From Escarpia spicata (taxonomy: Eukaryota > Annelida > Polychaeta > Sabellida > Siboglinidae), in the NCBI GenBank assembly GCA_963995525.1, contig OZ023205.1:64275234-64339233 (forward strand): 64,000 nucleotides of DNA, in the 5' to 3' direction. Each line of letters starts with the position of its first letter. Positions within the stretch are counted from its first letter, which is position 1. The notes below the pieces were generated by a model. It saw only the letters and a list, made by a program, of their open reading frames with translations, was not told the origin of the DNA and did no database searches. Shown piece by piece: positions 22,196 to 32,674 of this stretch. A program made the translations under genes and the position numbers.

Positions 22196-24182
22196 AAGAA
22201 TAAGACAGCAACAGAATGCTTGAATATCTTAAAGAGTGAAATTGATTGCATCATCGTCAAATTTGTTCCCTTAAAAAACACGGGAAACGGTCCAAAAAGA
22301 AACACATATCGAAAGAAGCCCTTAGAAAAATTAAGTATAAACAAATGATGTGGAAGTCATATAGACGTACTGGAAATGACGAAGACTACAACATTTATAA
22401 AGAAGCACTAAACCAAGCTACAGCTGAAATTAGAAATTCTAAGAGAAGCTATGAACATAAATTAGCTTGTAATATAAAACATGACAGCAAGAGTTTTTAT
22501 GCGTATGTTCGAAGCAAACAGAAAGTTCAGGATAAGGTCGGTCCTCTATAGGATAGTGCTGGAAATATAATATCAGAAGGATTCTTAATGGCAGAAGACC
22601 TGAATGAGTATTTTAGTTCAGTGTTTACCAGAGAAGACACTAGTTCACTGCCAGTACCAGAGGCTAAGTTCAAGGGGGCAGAATCAGACTATTCAAGACA
22701 GTTAATTGTAACCCCAGAAATGGTAGCTACGAAAATTAGGGCTATGAAGGATAATAAATCACCTGAAGTGGATGATATTCCACCAAAACTTCTATTGGTA
22801 ATTGTAGAACAAATTAGCATACCGTTTGCAACAGTTTTCAACTTGTCATTAGAAGAGGGAGTGGTTCCTTTAGAATGGAAAGAAGCAAACAATATACCGC
22901 TATTTAACAAAGGTTCGAGAAACAAGTCAAATAATTATAGACCAGTTAGTTTAACATCGGTGATTTGTAAATTATTAGAAAGATTAATTAAAGATCATAT
23001 GGAGGATTTTCTTGTTAAACATAACTTGATAAACCCATCTCAATATGGGTTTCTAAAAGCGAGGTCATGCTTAACAAACATGTTATGTCTTTTGGAAGAT
23101 ATCACTAAGTGGGTAGATGATGGATCACCAGTAGATATCATCTACTTAGATTTTCAAAAAGCTTTCGACAAAGTGCCACATCAAAGATTACTGCTTAAGC
23201 TAAAGGCCCATGGCATAGGAAATGGTATAATTAACTGGATAGAAAAATGGCTTTTGGACGATGATATAGCTAGCAAGGTGTTGAAATTTGCAGATGATAC
23301 AACAATGTTCAGAAGGATTAAAAGTGATGGAGATAGACAGCATTTACAAGATGATCTTGACAGATTCATCAAATGGTCTGAAAAGTGGCAAATGTTGTTA
23401 AATTTTTGGAAATATAAATGCCTTCACACAGGACATGGGAACGAATATGTACAATATACAATGGGGGGAACTGTACTAAGTACTACTGTAAAAGAAAAAG
23501 ACTTAGGGCTGACAATTAGTGCTGACATGAAGGTTTCAGAGCAGTGTGGAATTGCAGCTTCTCAAGGAAATCAAATCCTTGTCTTGATTAGGCGAAATAT
23601 AGCATATAAAGAAAAAGAACTAATAATACCACTGTACAAAACAATAGTTACTCCTCATTTCGAATATTGTATACAAGCGTGGAGGCCATACCGCAAGAAG
23701 GACATAGATATGCTAGAAAGAGTACAGAGGAGAGCGACTAAAATTATACCAAAATTGAGGGGTCTTAGTTATGAAAAACGCCTAAAAGAATGTGGTTTAA
23801 CAACACTAGAGACCAGGAGATTGAGAGGAGATCAGATAGAAGTGTTTAAAATATTGAATGGTTATGACAATATTGATAGAAATATGTTTTTTTCAATTAA
23901 GAAAGATAGAAAGACTAGAGGACATGAAGTTACATTAGAAAAGGAGCAGTGTAGATTAGACGTAAGAAAGTTCTAATTTTCACAAAGGACTGTGAACGAA
24001 TGGAACAGATTATCTGATGATTGTGTGGGTGCTAGTAGTGTGAATATGTTTAAAAATAAAATCGACACATAACTCAGAAGGGCTGGATATATGTAAATAA
24101 AACGGTTGGACTCTCGATAAGCCAAAGGGCTTCCTTGTCCACCTGCCATCTAGAGTTAATTCTCTGGATGGCAATCTTGTTA
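22196..24182 (+). mobile_element. Nearly complete 3' LINE copy, CR1/jockey-like
   Basis: The insertion limits are set by an uninterrupted paralogous sequence at 24735-24770: ctcattcagtt (22184) ends before the element and ttgttagcttcgttaatcta (24179 onward) resumes after it. It contains the reverse transcriptase described in the next entry and a 3' end with gccaaagggcttccttgtcc and ctctggatggcaatc. The endonuclease half is missing, so the copy is 5'-truncated. Confidence 0.8.
22246..24090 (+). pseudogene. LINE ORF2: reverse transcriptase with motif B deleted
   Basis: A single frame runs from 22246 to 23976 except for one TAG at 22549. The part after the stop is a 462-codon frame from 22588. 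In that part, RT motif 0/1 (RAMKDNKSPEVDDIPPKLLL) is at residues 51-70, the P-x-x-x-K-G-S-x-x-x-x-x-N-Y-R-P-V-S segment at 104-121, motif A (IYLDFQKAFDKVPHQRLL) at 185-202, motif C (LKFADDTTMF) at 232-241 and the C-terminal E-R-V-Q-R-R-A-T-K-I-I block near 365. Between WIEKWLLD and DDIASKVLK the R-V-V-V-N-G ... S-G-V-P-Q-G-S block, about 50-60 residues in relatives, is cleanly missing in frame. A second stop at 23974 ends the frame, but homology continues to 24090. Confidence 0.88.
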
Positions 24183-25008
24183 AATCTTGTTAGCTTCGTT
24201 AATCTAGCGAAAATTGTTGACGTTGTGTACCGAAACGAAGTGTACTGATTCGATATATTTTGTTATGCCTGCATATTCGAATTAGAATGGCACTCACACA
24301 TCGGTTTTCTCATTGTAGTGACATTCACTATATTTATTAAAACACAACAATGTACATGTATAACCATTTTATTGTATTGAACATTCATATGATGGTAGCA
24401 AACTCTTTTGTGAATTTTTTATTAACTGGCTCCGGGTCTTACTAAACTACCTCCTGGACTAACTAAGGTACTAACTAAACTACCTCCTCTACTAACTAAG
24501 GTACTAACTGAACTACTCCCTATTCTAATTAATAAGCTGGCTGCTGGTCATACAAAATTTGCTCCTGGTCTAATTAAACTACCCCCTGGCTTAACTAAGC
24601 TACCTCCTAGTTTATTTAAACTAACTCTTAGCCTAATTAAATTACCTTCTGCAAATTTGAACTAGAACGGCCGAATTACCATCTACTTTGCACTCAATTA
24701 TATAATCTCAATATATATTTATTGTAGTAATCTCATTCAGTTTATTAATTACTCTGTTAGCTTCGTTAATCTAGCGAAAATTCGTGACGTTGGGTACCGA
24801 GCCAAAGTGTCCTGATTCGCTATATGAAAATTATCGTTATGCCTGCATTATTGTTATGCCTGCATATTAGAATGGCACTCACATACAGGTTTTCTCATTG
24901 TTGTCACATTCACTATATTTGTTAAAACACAACAATGTACATGTATAACCGTTTTATTTTTATTGAATATTCATATGATGGTAGCAAACTCTTTTGTGAA
25001 AGAGTTGA

Positions 25009-25024
25009 AGCTCTGAAAAGAGCC
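25009..25024 (-). promoter_or_regulatory. Degenerate histone-type 3' stem-loop
   Basis: Same position in block 2 of the array as the perfect copy at 26071-26086. The minus strand reads ggctcttttcagagct, with one stem base changed. Confidence 0.45.
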
Positions 25025-25549
25025 GTTTGTTTTCGATGTTCGATCTGAAAGAGGCACCCATATTCACATTTCTTCTTTTGAAGTGCAGCTGTAGTGTGAG
25101 TCTCCTGTTGTAAAGTGTAAAACAATAAAAACTACATTAAATATTCACATTTCTTCTTTTGAAGTGCAGCTGTAGTGTGAGTCTCCTGTTGTAAAGTGTA
25201 AAACAATAACAAGTACATTAACATAAACTATTAATGGTTTATTAACTTGCTCCGGTTCTTACTAAACTACCTCCTGAACTAACTAAGATACTAAGTAAAC
25301 TACCTCCTGTACTAACTAAGGTACTAACTAAACTACCTCCTGGTCTAATTACTAAGCTGGCTGCTGGTCTAACTCAATTTACTCTTGGTCTAAGTAAACT
25401 ACCTCCTGGCTTAACTAAACTACCTCCTGGTCTAACTAAATTACCTCTTGGCCTAATTAAACTACCTCCTATCTATCACCTAACTATGTTTGGTGAGCAT
25501 TTCGAATTCAATGTCAATAATTACAAGAGGAGATGCAATGTTTCAATCA

Positions 25550-25655
25550 ATAAGCCCATGCCAGGGGTAATTTTGCACAAAGTGCAATACCAGTTGGGAT
25601 CGAACCAACAACTAAAACCGACACATTAGCATCTACCATTAATTACAAACAATAA
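25550..25655 (-). mobile_element. tRNA-like head of another SINE
   Basis: The minus strand reads aatggtagatgctaatg (A-box-like), then gttggttcgatcccaac, a perfect T arm with 5-bp stem and the B box ggttcgatccc (complement of 25593-25609). The acceptor and anticodon stems do not form properly, so this is not a functional tRNA. The downstream body has no second copy in the window. Confidence 0.5.
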
Positions 25656-26070
25656 TTTAGTTTTATAAAGTTAATTAAATACTCCAAAAGGCAAGCTGAT
25701 TCTCTTTGTAAGACTTTATGGTAACTTCTTTGTTGGCCTAGTCGTCTCAACACCTCTGTACAAGTCGTGATGCTCAGTCAGAACGTGTTCCAGTAACATG
25801 TCCTAGATGATGTCCACTATGGACAGGTTTTACTGTATTTCCTATTTTAAGTAACACTAAGATTGCAATAATTCCTTTTTGGTTGTGAATGTATACAGAA
25901 AGCAGTGTTATGTTAGTTTCAGCTCTAGAAAGAAATGGCTCTCACATACAGGTTTTCTCAGTGTTGTCACATTCACTATATTTATTAAAACACAACAATG
26001 TACATGTATAACCATTTTATTTTTATTGAACATTCATATGATGGTAGCAAACTATTTTTTGAAAGAATGT

Positions 26071-26086
26071 GGCTCTGAAAAGAGCC
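26071..26086 (-). promoter_or_regulatory. Perfect match to the histone mRNA 3' stem-loop
   Basis: On the minus strand the 16-mer ggctcttttcagagcc is the metazoan replication-dependent histone 3' stem-loop, with a 6-bp stem and a UUUC loop. It is preceded by aaacaaac and followed by acattctttc, an A-rich 5' flank and ACA 3' flank as in real sites. The sequence upstream on that strand is the 77-bp repeat, and no H1, H2A, H2B, H3 or H4 coding was found. It may be a relic of a histone mRNA or gene absorbed into the satellite. Confidence 0.55.
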
Positions 26087-26584
26087 GTTTGTTTTCGATG
26101 ATCGATCTGGAAAGATGCGGCGATATTAACACTTCTTCTTTTGAAGTGCAGATGTAGTGTGAGAGTCTCCTGTTGTAAAGTGTCAAAACAGTAGAAACTA
26201 CATTAAATATTATCATTTCTTCTTTTGAAGTGCAGCTATAGTGTGAATCTCCTGTTGTAAAGTTTAAAACAGTAAAAATTACAATAAATATTCACTTTTC
26301 TTCTTTTGAAGTGCAGCTGTAGTGTGAGAGTCTCCTGTTGAAAATTCTAAAACAGTAAAAGTTTAATTAACATAAACTATTAATGGTTTATTAACTGGCT
26401 CCGGTTCCAACTACCTCCTGGGCTAACTAAGGTACTAACTAAACTACCTCCTGGTCTAATTACTAAGCTGGCTGCTGGTCTAACTCAATTTGCTCTTGGT
26501 CTTAGTAAACTTTCTCCTGGAATAACTAAACTACCTCCTGGCCTAATTAAACTACCTCCTGGTATAACTAAGCTAGCTCCTGGT

Positions 26585-26941
26585 CTAAGTAAACGTTTTA
26601 CACACACATGTACGAGATGAACACAACACTATCATAACTACTGCAGTTTTCTTTCCAAAAGTGTCCAAATCTTCAGACTCAATGGGAAGAAAGCTGTCAC
26701 CAGTTCTGTGAAATTGTTTGCTATCCTGTCTGGCTACATTGGAAACAGATAAAATGTTCTCATCGCGTTTAATTGTTACATTCACATTCTTACTCTGTCT
26801 GATTCGTACATGCTTGTCAAACAAGATTTTATCAATATAACGTCTGCTAGGAATGCCAGTGGGAACAGTACCAATGCGAACATAATTAACACATTTAAAC
26901 CAATTACTGAAAGATACTCCATCAACAAATCTTTTAAACTT
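26585..26941 (-). CDS. Unknown open frame of 118 codons beside the array
   Basis: The minus strand is open from a TGA at 26944 to a TAG at 26585. The product begins KFKRFVDGVSFSNWFKCVNY, continues VRIGTVPTGIPSRRYIDK, KNVNVTIKRDENILSVSNVA, and ends in a hydrophobic stretch. Composition is protein-like and the first part is not made of repeat. I do not recognise the family. It may be an exon or a piece of a transposon ORF. There is no upstream ATG in frame, and the first Met is at codon 40. Confidence 0.35.
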   Translation of the reverse strand, partial: KFKRFVDGVSFSNWFKCVNYVRIGTVPTGIPSRRYIDKILFDKHVRIRQSKNVNVTIKRDENILSVSNVARQDSKQFHRTGDSFLPIESEDLDTFGKKTAVVMIVLCSSRTCVCKTFT

Positions 26942-26988
26942 TCAAATGTTGGTCATTACATGGCATAGTTTACCTAAATGTGTTTATT

Positions 26989-27449
26989 TTAAAGTTTTGA
27001 CAGTGAGAAAACCATAGCCAAAATAAAGAATGACAAATTTGGAGCAGTTTTTTCTCCAATCCATTTCCAAATTACTATATCTCTGGAAATATTGTGAACA
27101 TAGGAAACATTGGGGTATTGTTTTTTCTCTGAATGTGCTCTATGTGGATATGCAATAAAAACAACATATTTGTTTTCGCGAACGTCTCGTTTTTGCATGG
27201 TGGATCATAATTTATGTCAACAATTTTCAAAACATGTTCACTACATAAAAACATTACATGGTCATAACTATAATCTGTTTCACTTTTTAAGACGGCAACA
27301 CTGAAGTTGAGTACAATGTCAACATGATGTTGATGCTGGCACAAAATAATCAGAGTGATAAAGTCTGTGGTCACTATACGGAAGGAACGAAGGAAAATAA
27401 GCAAATCAGTTGAATAAAAACCCTCCCAACAGAAAATTATTACACGCAC
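26989..27449 (-). other. Unrecognised minus-strand open frames
   Basis: Two overlapping minus-strand frames (27075-27449 and 26989-27198) look like one protein-like stretch with a frameshift near 27150. Pieces are ETDYSYDHVMFLCSEHVLKI and VDINYDPPCKNETFA in one frame, then NVSYVHNISRDIVIWKWIGE in the other. No family recognised. It could continue into 26585-26941. Confidence 0.25.
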
Positions 27450-28712
27450 ACAACTGGTTAAGCAATATGTTTATAATAGAAACGAATTATATTAATTGGC
27501 GTTGGTTTCATCTCGATCGGACCATTAAGGCGAAAAAAGAAACACTAGGGTTTATCTAATAACCCTAATCTTTTTAAACTGCGACAATTAGACCCACCTA
27601 CCATTGCAACGAGATCCCCCGCGACATAAGGACCACTTCCGTCACAAGCAAGTGACAAATGTGCAAGCGCTGCTGCGTAAATTTGACACGGGATGCGAGG
27701 GATTCATAACGCAAATGGACATTATTTCGCGGGAGGATAACAGCATTGGCAACATAGGTAGGCATTTTCTCTAACAACATTTCTAACAAATTTGGTGGGG
27801 AAATGATATTCAATATTTTTACAACATATTTAGATAGTAATTTTAGTAGACGAAGAGGGAGTACGCAGACTTTTTAGTTAAATACCTGTCAATATTATGG
27901 TCTTTAAAATAATTTTTACTTATTGACATGACTGCCGCTTGGGTAATTTATTACGATAATTGGCATTAATTGGCACTTTGTCTTATGAATGAAAACTTTC
28001 TAATATATAATCTTGAGTACGGTTTTTATTTTATAAGGGTGCCCTCTTAATTGTTGAAGTATTCTCCATCAGTCCATGATGAAGAAGTTAGCTGGAGGTA
28101 TATTGTATATGTAAATAACTGAAAATTATGAACACCTATAGTAGGGGGTGCATAGCCAGGTCGGCTCTACGTTACTACCGTCGCTAGTTTCGAATGTTGT
28201 AATATTTAATACATTAAATACTGTCAACCTGCTATGCTAATCCGAATGACTAATTTTAGGTATCGCCCTGGTCGCTCTATGCTGTACATTCTCAATTACG
28301 TTGACATTAACTTGTCGTCTGTTGTATATTATTGGGGCCGTAGTATATGCACACCATTTGTATATAATAAATTAAGAAAGTAGTCATTCTCCATCCATCC
28401 ATCCATCCATCCATCCATCCATCCATCCATCCATCCATCCATGATTGTATTAATATCCTGTAATGTCACCACATCCTCGACTGATGCAACTAATTGACTG
28501 AAGAGTTTTGTATCACCTGCAAATTTACAAATACATTATTATTACAAATGCCATCGTCTATCACGTTTATATTTAAATAGTAATTAAAAATTGGTGGCGT
28601 TGCAGAACTGCTCCCATCACTGACCTGTATAGTGACCCCAATCTTTACAGCTGACCATTCATTTATTTTGGCATTCCGACCGTGATCGACTATTTACGAC
28701 AATTCGATTTAA
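27369..28712 (-). mobile_element. Decayed LINE, copy 2
   Basis: Begins, like copy 1, with tcactatacggaaggaa and is collinear with it. On the minus strand the RT can still be read: NINVIDDGI (end of motif B area), then [20 protein letters not shown] (motif C with the first Asp changed to Gly, about 28530-28470), then the segment that in copy 3 reads VIENVQHRATMAIPKIS. At 28391-28442 a ccat run that encodes part of the protein in the other copies has expanded. Several stops and frameshifts. Confidence 0.8.
28391..28442. repeat. (CCAT)n microsatellite, about 13 units
   Basis: An uninterrupted ccat tetranucleotide run inside LINE copy 2. Copies 1 and 3 have only three to four units at the same place. 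Confidence 0.95.
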
Positions 28713-30424
28713 AATTTAAAGTACTTACTTGTATTCAAGTACATTGTGCATGTACCAAAAACGGTTACGTCCAGCCGGTACCAAGTTTTGTTTACCAAGG
28801 CGCGATCGTATGTGACATGGCGTTTTTTTAACAAGTTTTTTATGGAAACAATTCTAACGTGTAATATTAATTATTATTTAAGTATCCATACACTTTGAAA
28901 TAATTTTGTTTGTTATTTGTATCTTAATCCACGTTTTATCTTGCTATAGGGCGTAACCAGTTAAAGTTTGGCTGCTTTTTTATTTGCACAAAGATCAAAC
29001 AAATTTTTTTTTTTTTAATTCTAATAGTGGCACATTGGTGAAGTGCTGGGTATCGGGCGTCACCGTAAAGAAATGGCCAATTAGCAACTGAAAAAAATTT
29101 GGTAGAATTATGCACCTCCTCTTTGCCGTTTCTTTTAATGCGTATTGACTGTACAAACGCTACGGCGTGGTCTTTTGCAGCGGCATTGTCGTCTACAATC
29201 GAACAAGAATAATAAACTAGCATTAACACAATCAATCAATAATGAATTCGTGATCATCCTCTGGGCTAACGAGTAGGTCCTACTTTATCAGACACAATAT
29301 ACTCTTTTTTTCCTGTTGCTACTATTTACTCTCTAAATTACTACCCACATCAAGCATGAAGGATGCAGTGATATGCAGTATACCTCCATTCAATATATGA
29401 AGTGTTGTACACTCAACCCCCATGAGGTATCATAGTAACTATTATCCTAGTCAATGTTTTGGTAGTCAAAACGCAATCATGTTATTCGTATAACTAATGC
29501 GTATGCGTCCAGGATGTAGCTGAGATGTTCGTCTTATAATATATTATATGTTCATATTAAAAAAATGCATCTTTGTACAGCATAAAAAAATACAGTTAAA
29601 TGTGCTCGGCCATCGTGGATTTACTGCTACCCATGGCAACCGACCTCATTGTTTCCATACTCTCAATATTCTTTGATGATTGTTGTTTCATAACATGTAG
29701 GGTATTCCTATTCATAAAACGGTTCATTGTACTTTAAACATGAAGTTGAAACGTTTTACTAAATTCCACTGAAACAAGAAACTCAGTATTCAGTGTTAAT
29801 TGGCTATCCAGAAACTCAGCACAAAAATGGTTAAACTTTCTATCTAAAGATAAGAATTCCATGCAATATTATATTTCAATCAACAAGAACAAGAAGAAGA
29901 ACAGCAGAGCAGGCACTGCAAGAGAGGAGTGACATTAAAAAAACAAGGCGTGATATTGCAAATCGGGTATCCATATTTTGTGCGGATAGTTGAATATGGG
30001 ATGGGCCGATATGCAGCAGTTGTTTTGAAGAAGATCAAGCAAGCAAACCATTTAAAGGGAAATGTGTGTGATGCTAGGCGAAGTTGCATGGATGTACCGA
30101 CTCCATGGTCAAGCCGCGGTGGCGTCAGTGAATTGTGTAGGACAGAACATTGAAGAAAGAGCTAAATAGTCACATATAGGAACAGCACGTGGAAACATCT
30201 TGTGAATACGGGTTGCGTACAATTGTTCTGACAGAGAGGGACTTGAAAAGTAACTAGCAAAAAATATATGGGATCAAAGAAAATACAGTAAAATGAAACA
30301 TGGGATAGAAGGCATTATAGGTGTCATTTTTGCAATCGAGAAAGGGCAAGGAAAACAGTATGTGTGGGAACGTGGTGGGGTATCGTAAGAAATGAAGACG
30401 ATACGTATGGTGAGCTATCTAAAC
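28713..30424. other. Noncoding stretch
   Basis: Contains an oligo-T tract near 29005-29018 and two unsupported frames (28936-29235 minus, 29929-30153 plus). No shared repeat or domain. Confidence 0.4.
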
Positions 30425-30735
30425 AAAAGTACACACATTCATTCAAACTCACACATACACACACACACTAACGCACACGTACACACACAAATACAAACAT
30501 ACACACACGCACACACACAAATACAAACATACCACACACACACACGTACACACACCCAAATACAAACACACGCACGCACTCACGCACACACATATACACT
30601 AACACAAACGTACGCACACGTACACTCACACACATACAAACATACACGCCCGCGTGCACACACACACACGCACGCACAGACACACATACATACACACAAA
30701 CACACACGCGTGCCCACACACATACACAAACAAAG
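30425..30735. repeat. (CA)n-rich simple repeat
   Basis: About 300 bp of interrupted cacaca with cgtacacacac and aaatacaaacatac variants. The long His/Thr-rich and Cys/Val-rich frames on the two strands come from the repeat. Confidence 0.95.
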
Positions 30736-30852
30736 ACAAGGCTTCCGCACCCCACGCATTATGATTACAGTACCCGAAGTATCTGTAGAAATGTAGTGCT
30801 CATAGAAAGTGATGATTTTGTAGAATTGGCAAATAAACCTTTTTTCACCTTG

Positions 30853-31134
30853 TTTGTTAGACATTAAGCAACGTTCAGAATTCAGCCTGAACTTGCAGAA
30901 GCAATGGATATGTACAAAGGTGATATGTCATCTCCGAGCGTGCTATCAGATGAGTTCCATCGATGGGAGCAGCGGTATCGCGGCAAGGATCCAAAAGTCT
31001 GCCCAAACATATGTGTAAAGGCCATCAAGGAATGCCAGCAAGAATCATTCCCCAACATGGGGAATGAATCTCATGTTTTTGTTCAATATATTACTATTAG
31101 ATCAATAAATATAATCATTATGTATCATTTATAA
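30853..31134 (+). pseudogene. hAT-type transposase C-terminal fragment
   Basis: The frame reads FRIQPELAEAMDMYKGDMSS, PSVLSDEFHRWEQRYRGK, VCPNICVKAIKECQQESFPN. The pattern Y-x-G-D-M-x-S-P-x-x-x-x-x-E-F-x-R-W ... A-I-K-E-C-x-x-x-x-F-P-N is the region just before the dimerisation domain of hAT transposases of the ZMYM1/THAP12 type. The core A-T-x-x-x-S-E-R-x-F-S motif that should follow is replaced by unrelated sequence. An acceptor-like ttgtttgttag precedes the homology at about 30860. Confidence 0.65.
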
Positions 31135-31454
31135 TGTATTTATTTACACTATTACTATTATGACAAGCCTACTTAGGCTACTAGACTACTACCATATACG
31201 ACATAGACATAGACATAATATAGTCATATTATCATTGGCATTGAGGTATATGCCATAGCGTCGAACTGTTAGTTGATACGGTAGATTCGTTGATACTAGT
31301 CTATAGTAAACATGACCCAACCAGGCCGTCCATACCGCCATTGACTATGACTAAAAGGTAAACAATCAAATAAAGTTAGTACAAGCAACATTAATATGTA
31401 TACTTATACGCCTAAATATACGTGATTATTGCTAAATAATTCGAAATTACTAAC
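31135..31454. other. Noncoding stretch
   Basis: AT-rich, no recognised feature. It lies downstream of the minus-strand exon at 31455-31701. Confidence 0.4.
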
Positions 31455-31701
31455 CTGTCTGGAAGAACCTTTGCGAACACTGAATCTGTTGACGTTGACG
31501 TTGTGAATGAGACGGACCCCGCGGCACGGGCCACGGCCACTGAGTTCACTGGCACTGTCCCCAACTCGTTCTGTTTACTTTGTTTCGTTCCATAGTCTTT
31601 CCCAAATAGAAATACACCTTTATGCGTGGGTACTGTCTTTGTCTGTCTAATTTAACCCATTTTTTCGTGTCGGTGGTTTCTGTTCGTGGACGTCCACCCA
31701 T
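31455..31701 (-). pseudogene. Decayed 'GRPR' first exon, divergent partner of 32400-32581
   Basis: From the ATG at 31701 the minus strand reads MGGRPRTETTDTKKWVKLDR then QRQYPRIKVYFYLGKTME. After a frameshift the exon ends with FAKVLPDR and the donor acag/gttagta at 31455/31454. The partner on the plus strand has MKGRPR, TDSAKKSVRAERQREYPRTK and FAKFLLDR followed by the same donor. The two are therefore homologous first exons arranged head-to-head, about 700 bp apart. The frameshift and the extra about 60 bp in the middle make this copy a pseudo-exon. Confidence 0.6.
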
Positions 31702-32399
31702 TGCCTAAACTCAGTATTTCATTATATCAACAGCGCCAAACTGTGGGGTCAAAGGTCAATATTGCCGGTAATTCGCGATCACGAGAAGATAAGAACGTGA
31801 TTCCACACAAAGTTCAATGTCCATAATCAGATAAAATCGAAGCAAAAAACCGGATTCGGTTTTTACTAAAAATGAAAGAGTTTGCAGTTTTTCTATTAAT
31901 AAAAAAACGAACTAACACGTATGCATAAACGAACTAGGATATCATTGGGGAGTACTTGACACCTCTGTTTTTGTGTGAAATTACTAAGAAACGCTAGGAG
32001 CAAAACATTCGAATTGGTTGAGTACCTTTAAAGGTGCTCAATCATTTCGATTTTTGAGCTCCTCACGTGTAAGACTAATTTCACGAAACATAATAGTATC
32101 AGGTATTAATTATTGATACACTGGTTCATTTGTACGTGTGCTTTACTTCGTTTTAGTGAAATTAACAGACAAACAATAAAATGATTTTCGGTTAGTCCTA
32201 ACCGAATATCAAGACACATATCTGAACTTGGATGTGGTCTGAGATAGACCTCTCGTGTAATAGTCACGTGAACGGGAATATGCGGCGACATCGGCCTTTG
32301 ACTCCCACCTTTCGGTGCCTGGATTTAGTCAACATTGCGTATTTACGAGTCGCCATCCAGTTTTTTTATACAAGTGAGAGCTCGATAATTTTATCTGCG

Positions 32400-32581
32400 A
32401 TGAAGGGACGCCCACGGATATATATCACCGACTCGGCTAAAAAGAGCGTGAGAGCGGAAAGACAAAGAGAGTATCCGCGTACAAAGGTGTATATTGGAAA
32501 GGTTATGGATTTGTGAAACCGAACGAAAGAAACGGCTGGCGTGAAAAGTGATGTAGCATTCGCCAAGTTTCTTCTGGACAG
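32400..32581 (+). CDS. 'GRPR' first exon of a transposase-derived gene family (one stop)
   Basis: From ATG at 32400 the frame reads MKGRPRIYITDSAKKSVRAE, RQREYPRTKVYIGKVMDL, a TGA at 32514 where relatives have Trp, then NRTKETAGVKSDVAFAKFLL and D-R, ending at a donor acag/gttagtaa (32581/32582). It is 182 nt long, leaving two bases of a split codon. A basic G-R-P-R start, a K-V-Y-I-G-x-x-x-D-x-W centre and an A-x-F-L-L-D end are typical of the first exon of an uncharacterised family in molluscs and lancelets that carries a DDE-like domain further on. Exons at 37365 and 38485 accept its phase. Confidence 0.55.
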
Positions 32582-32674
32582 GTTAGTAATATCGAATGTA
32601 TCAGCAAGTACACACACACACGACTGTGTGTTCAATAGATGGAACAGCCAAAACAAAGCCGCCATCTTAATACC

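Larger units (their letters stand above)
24183..26600. repeat. Complex tandem array with an inner 18-19-bp minisatellite
   Basis: Three diverged blocks (about 24240-24650, 24870-25490, 25935-26600) share, in order, cactatatttattaaaaca, caatgtacatgtataacc, cattcatatgatggtagcaa, gaaaagagccgtttgtttt (blocks 2 and 3 only), 77-bp units beginning ttcttcttttgaagtgcagc (two in block 2, three in block 3), and attaactggctccgg followed by a minisatellite of taactaaactacctcctgg units. The three minisatellite arrays are at 24430-24640, 25245-25475 and 26395-26600. The open frames inside (24922-25125, 25879-26157) are by-products. Confidence 0.85.

Noticed and set aside
26100..26360. H2A C-terminus upstream of the histone-type stem-loop
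   Set aside because: A-L-Q-K-K-K looks a little like the H2A tail, but the sequence is a 77-bp repeat unit and aligns with no histone over more than a few residues.
30392..30864. Frames over the (CA)n tract
   Set aside because: Low-complexity repeat translation.
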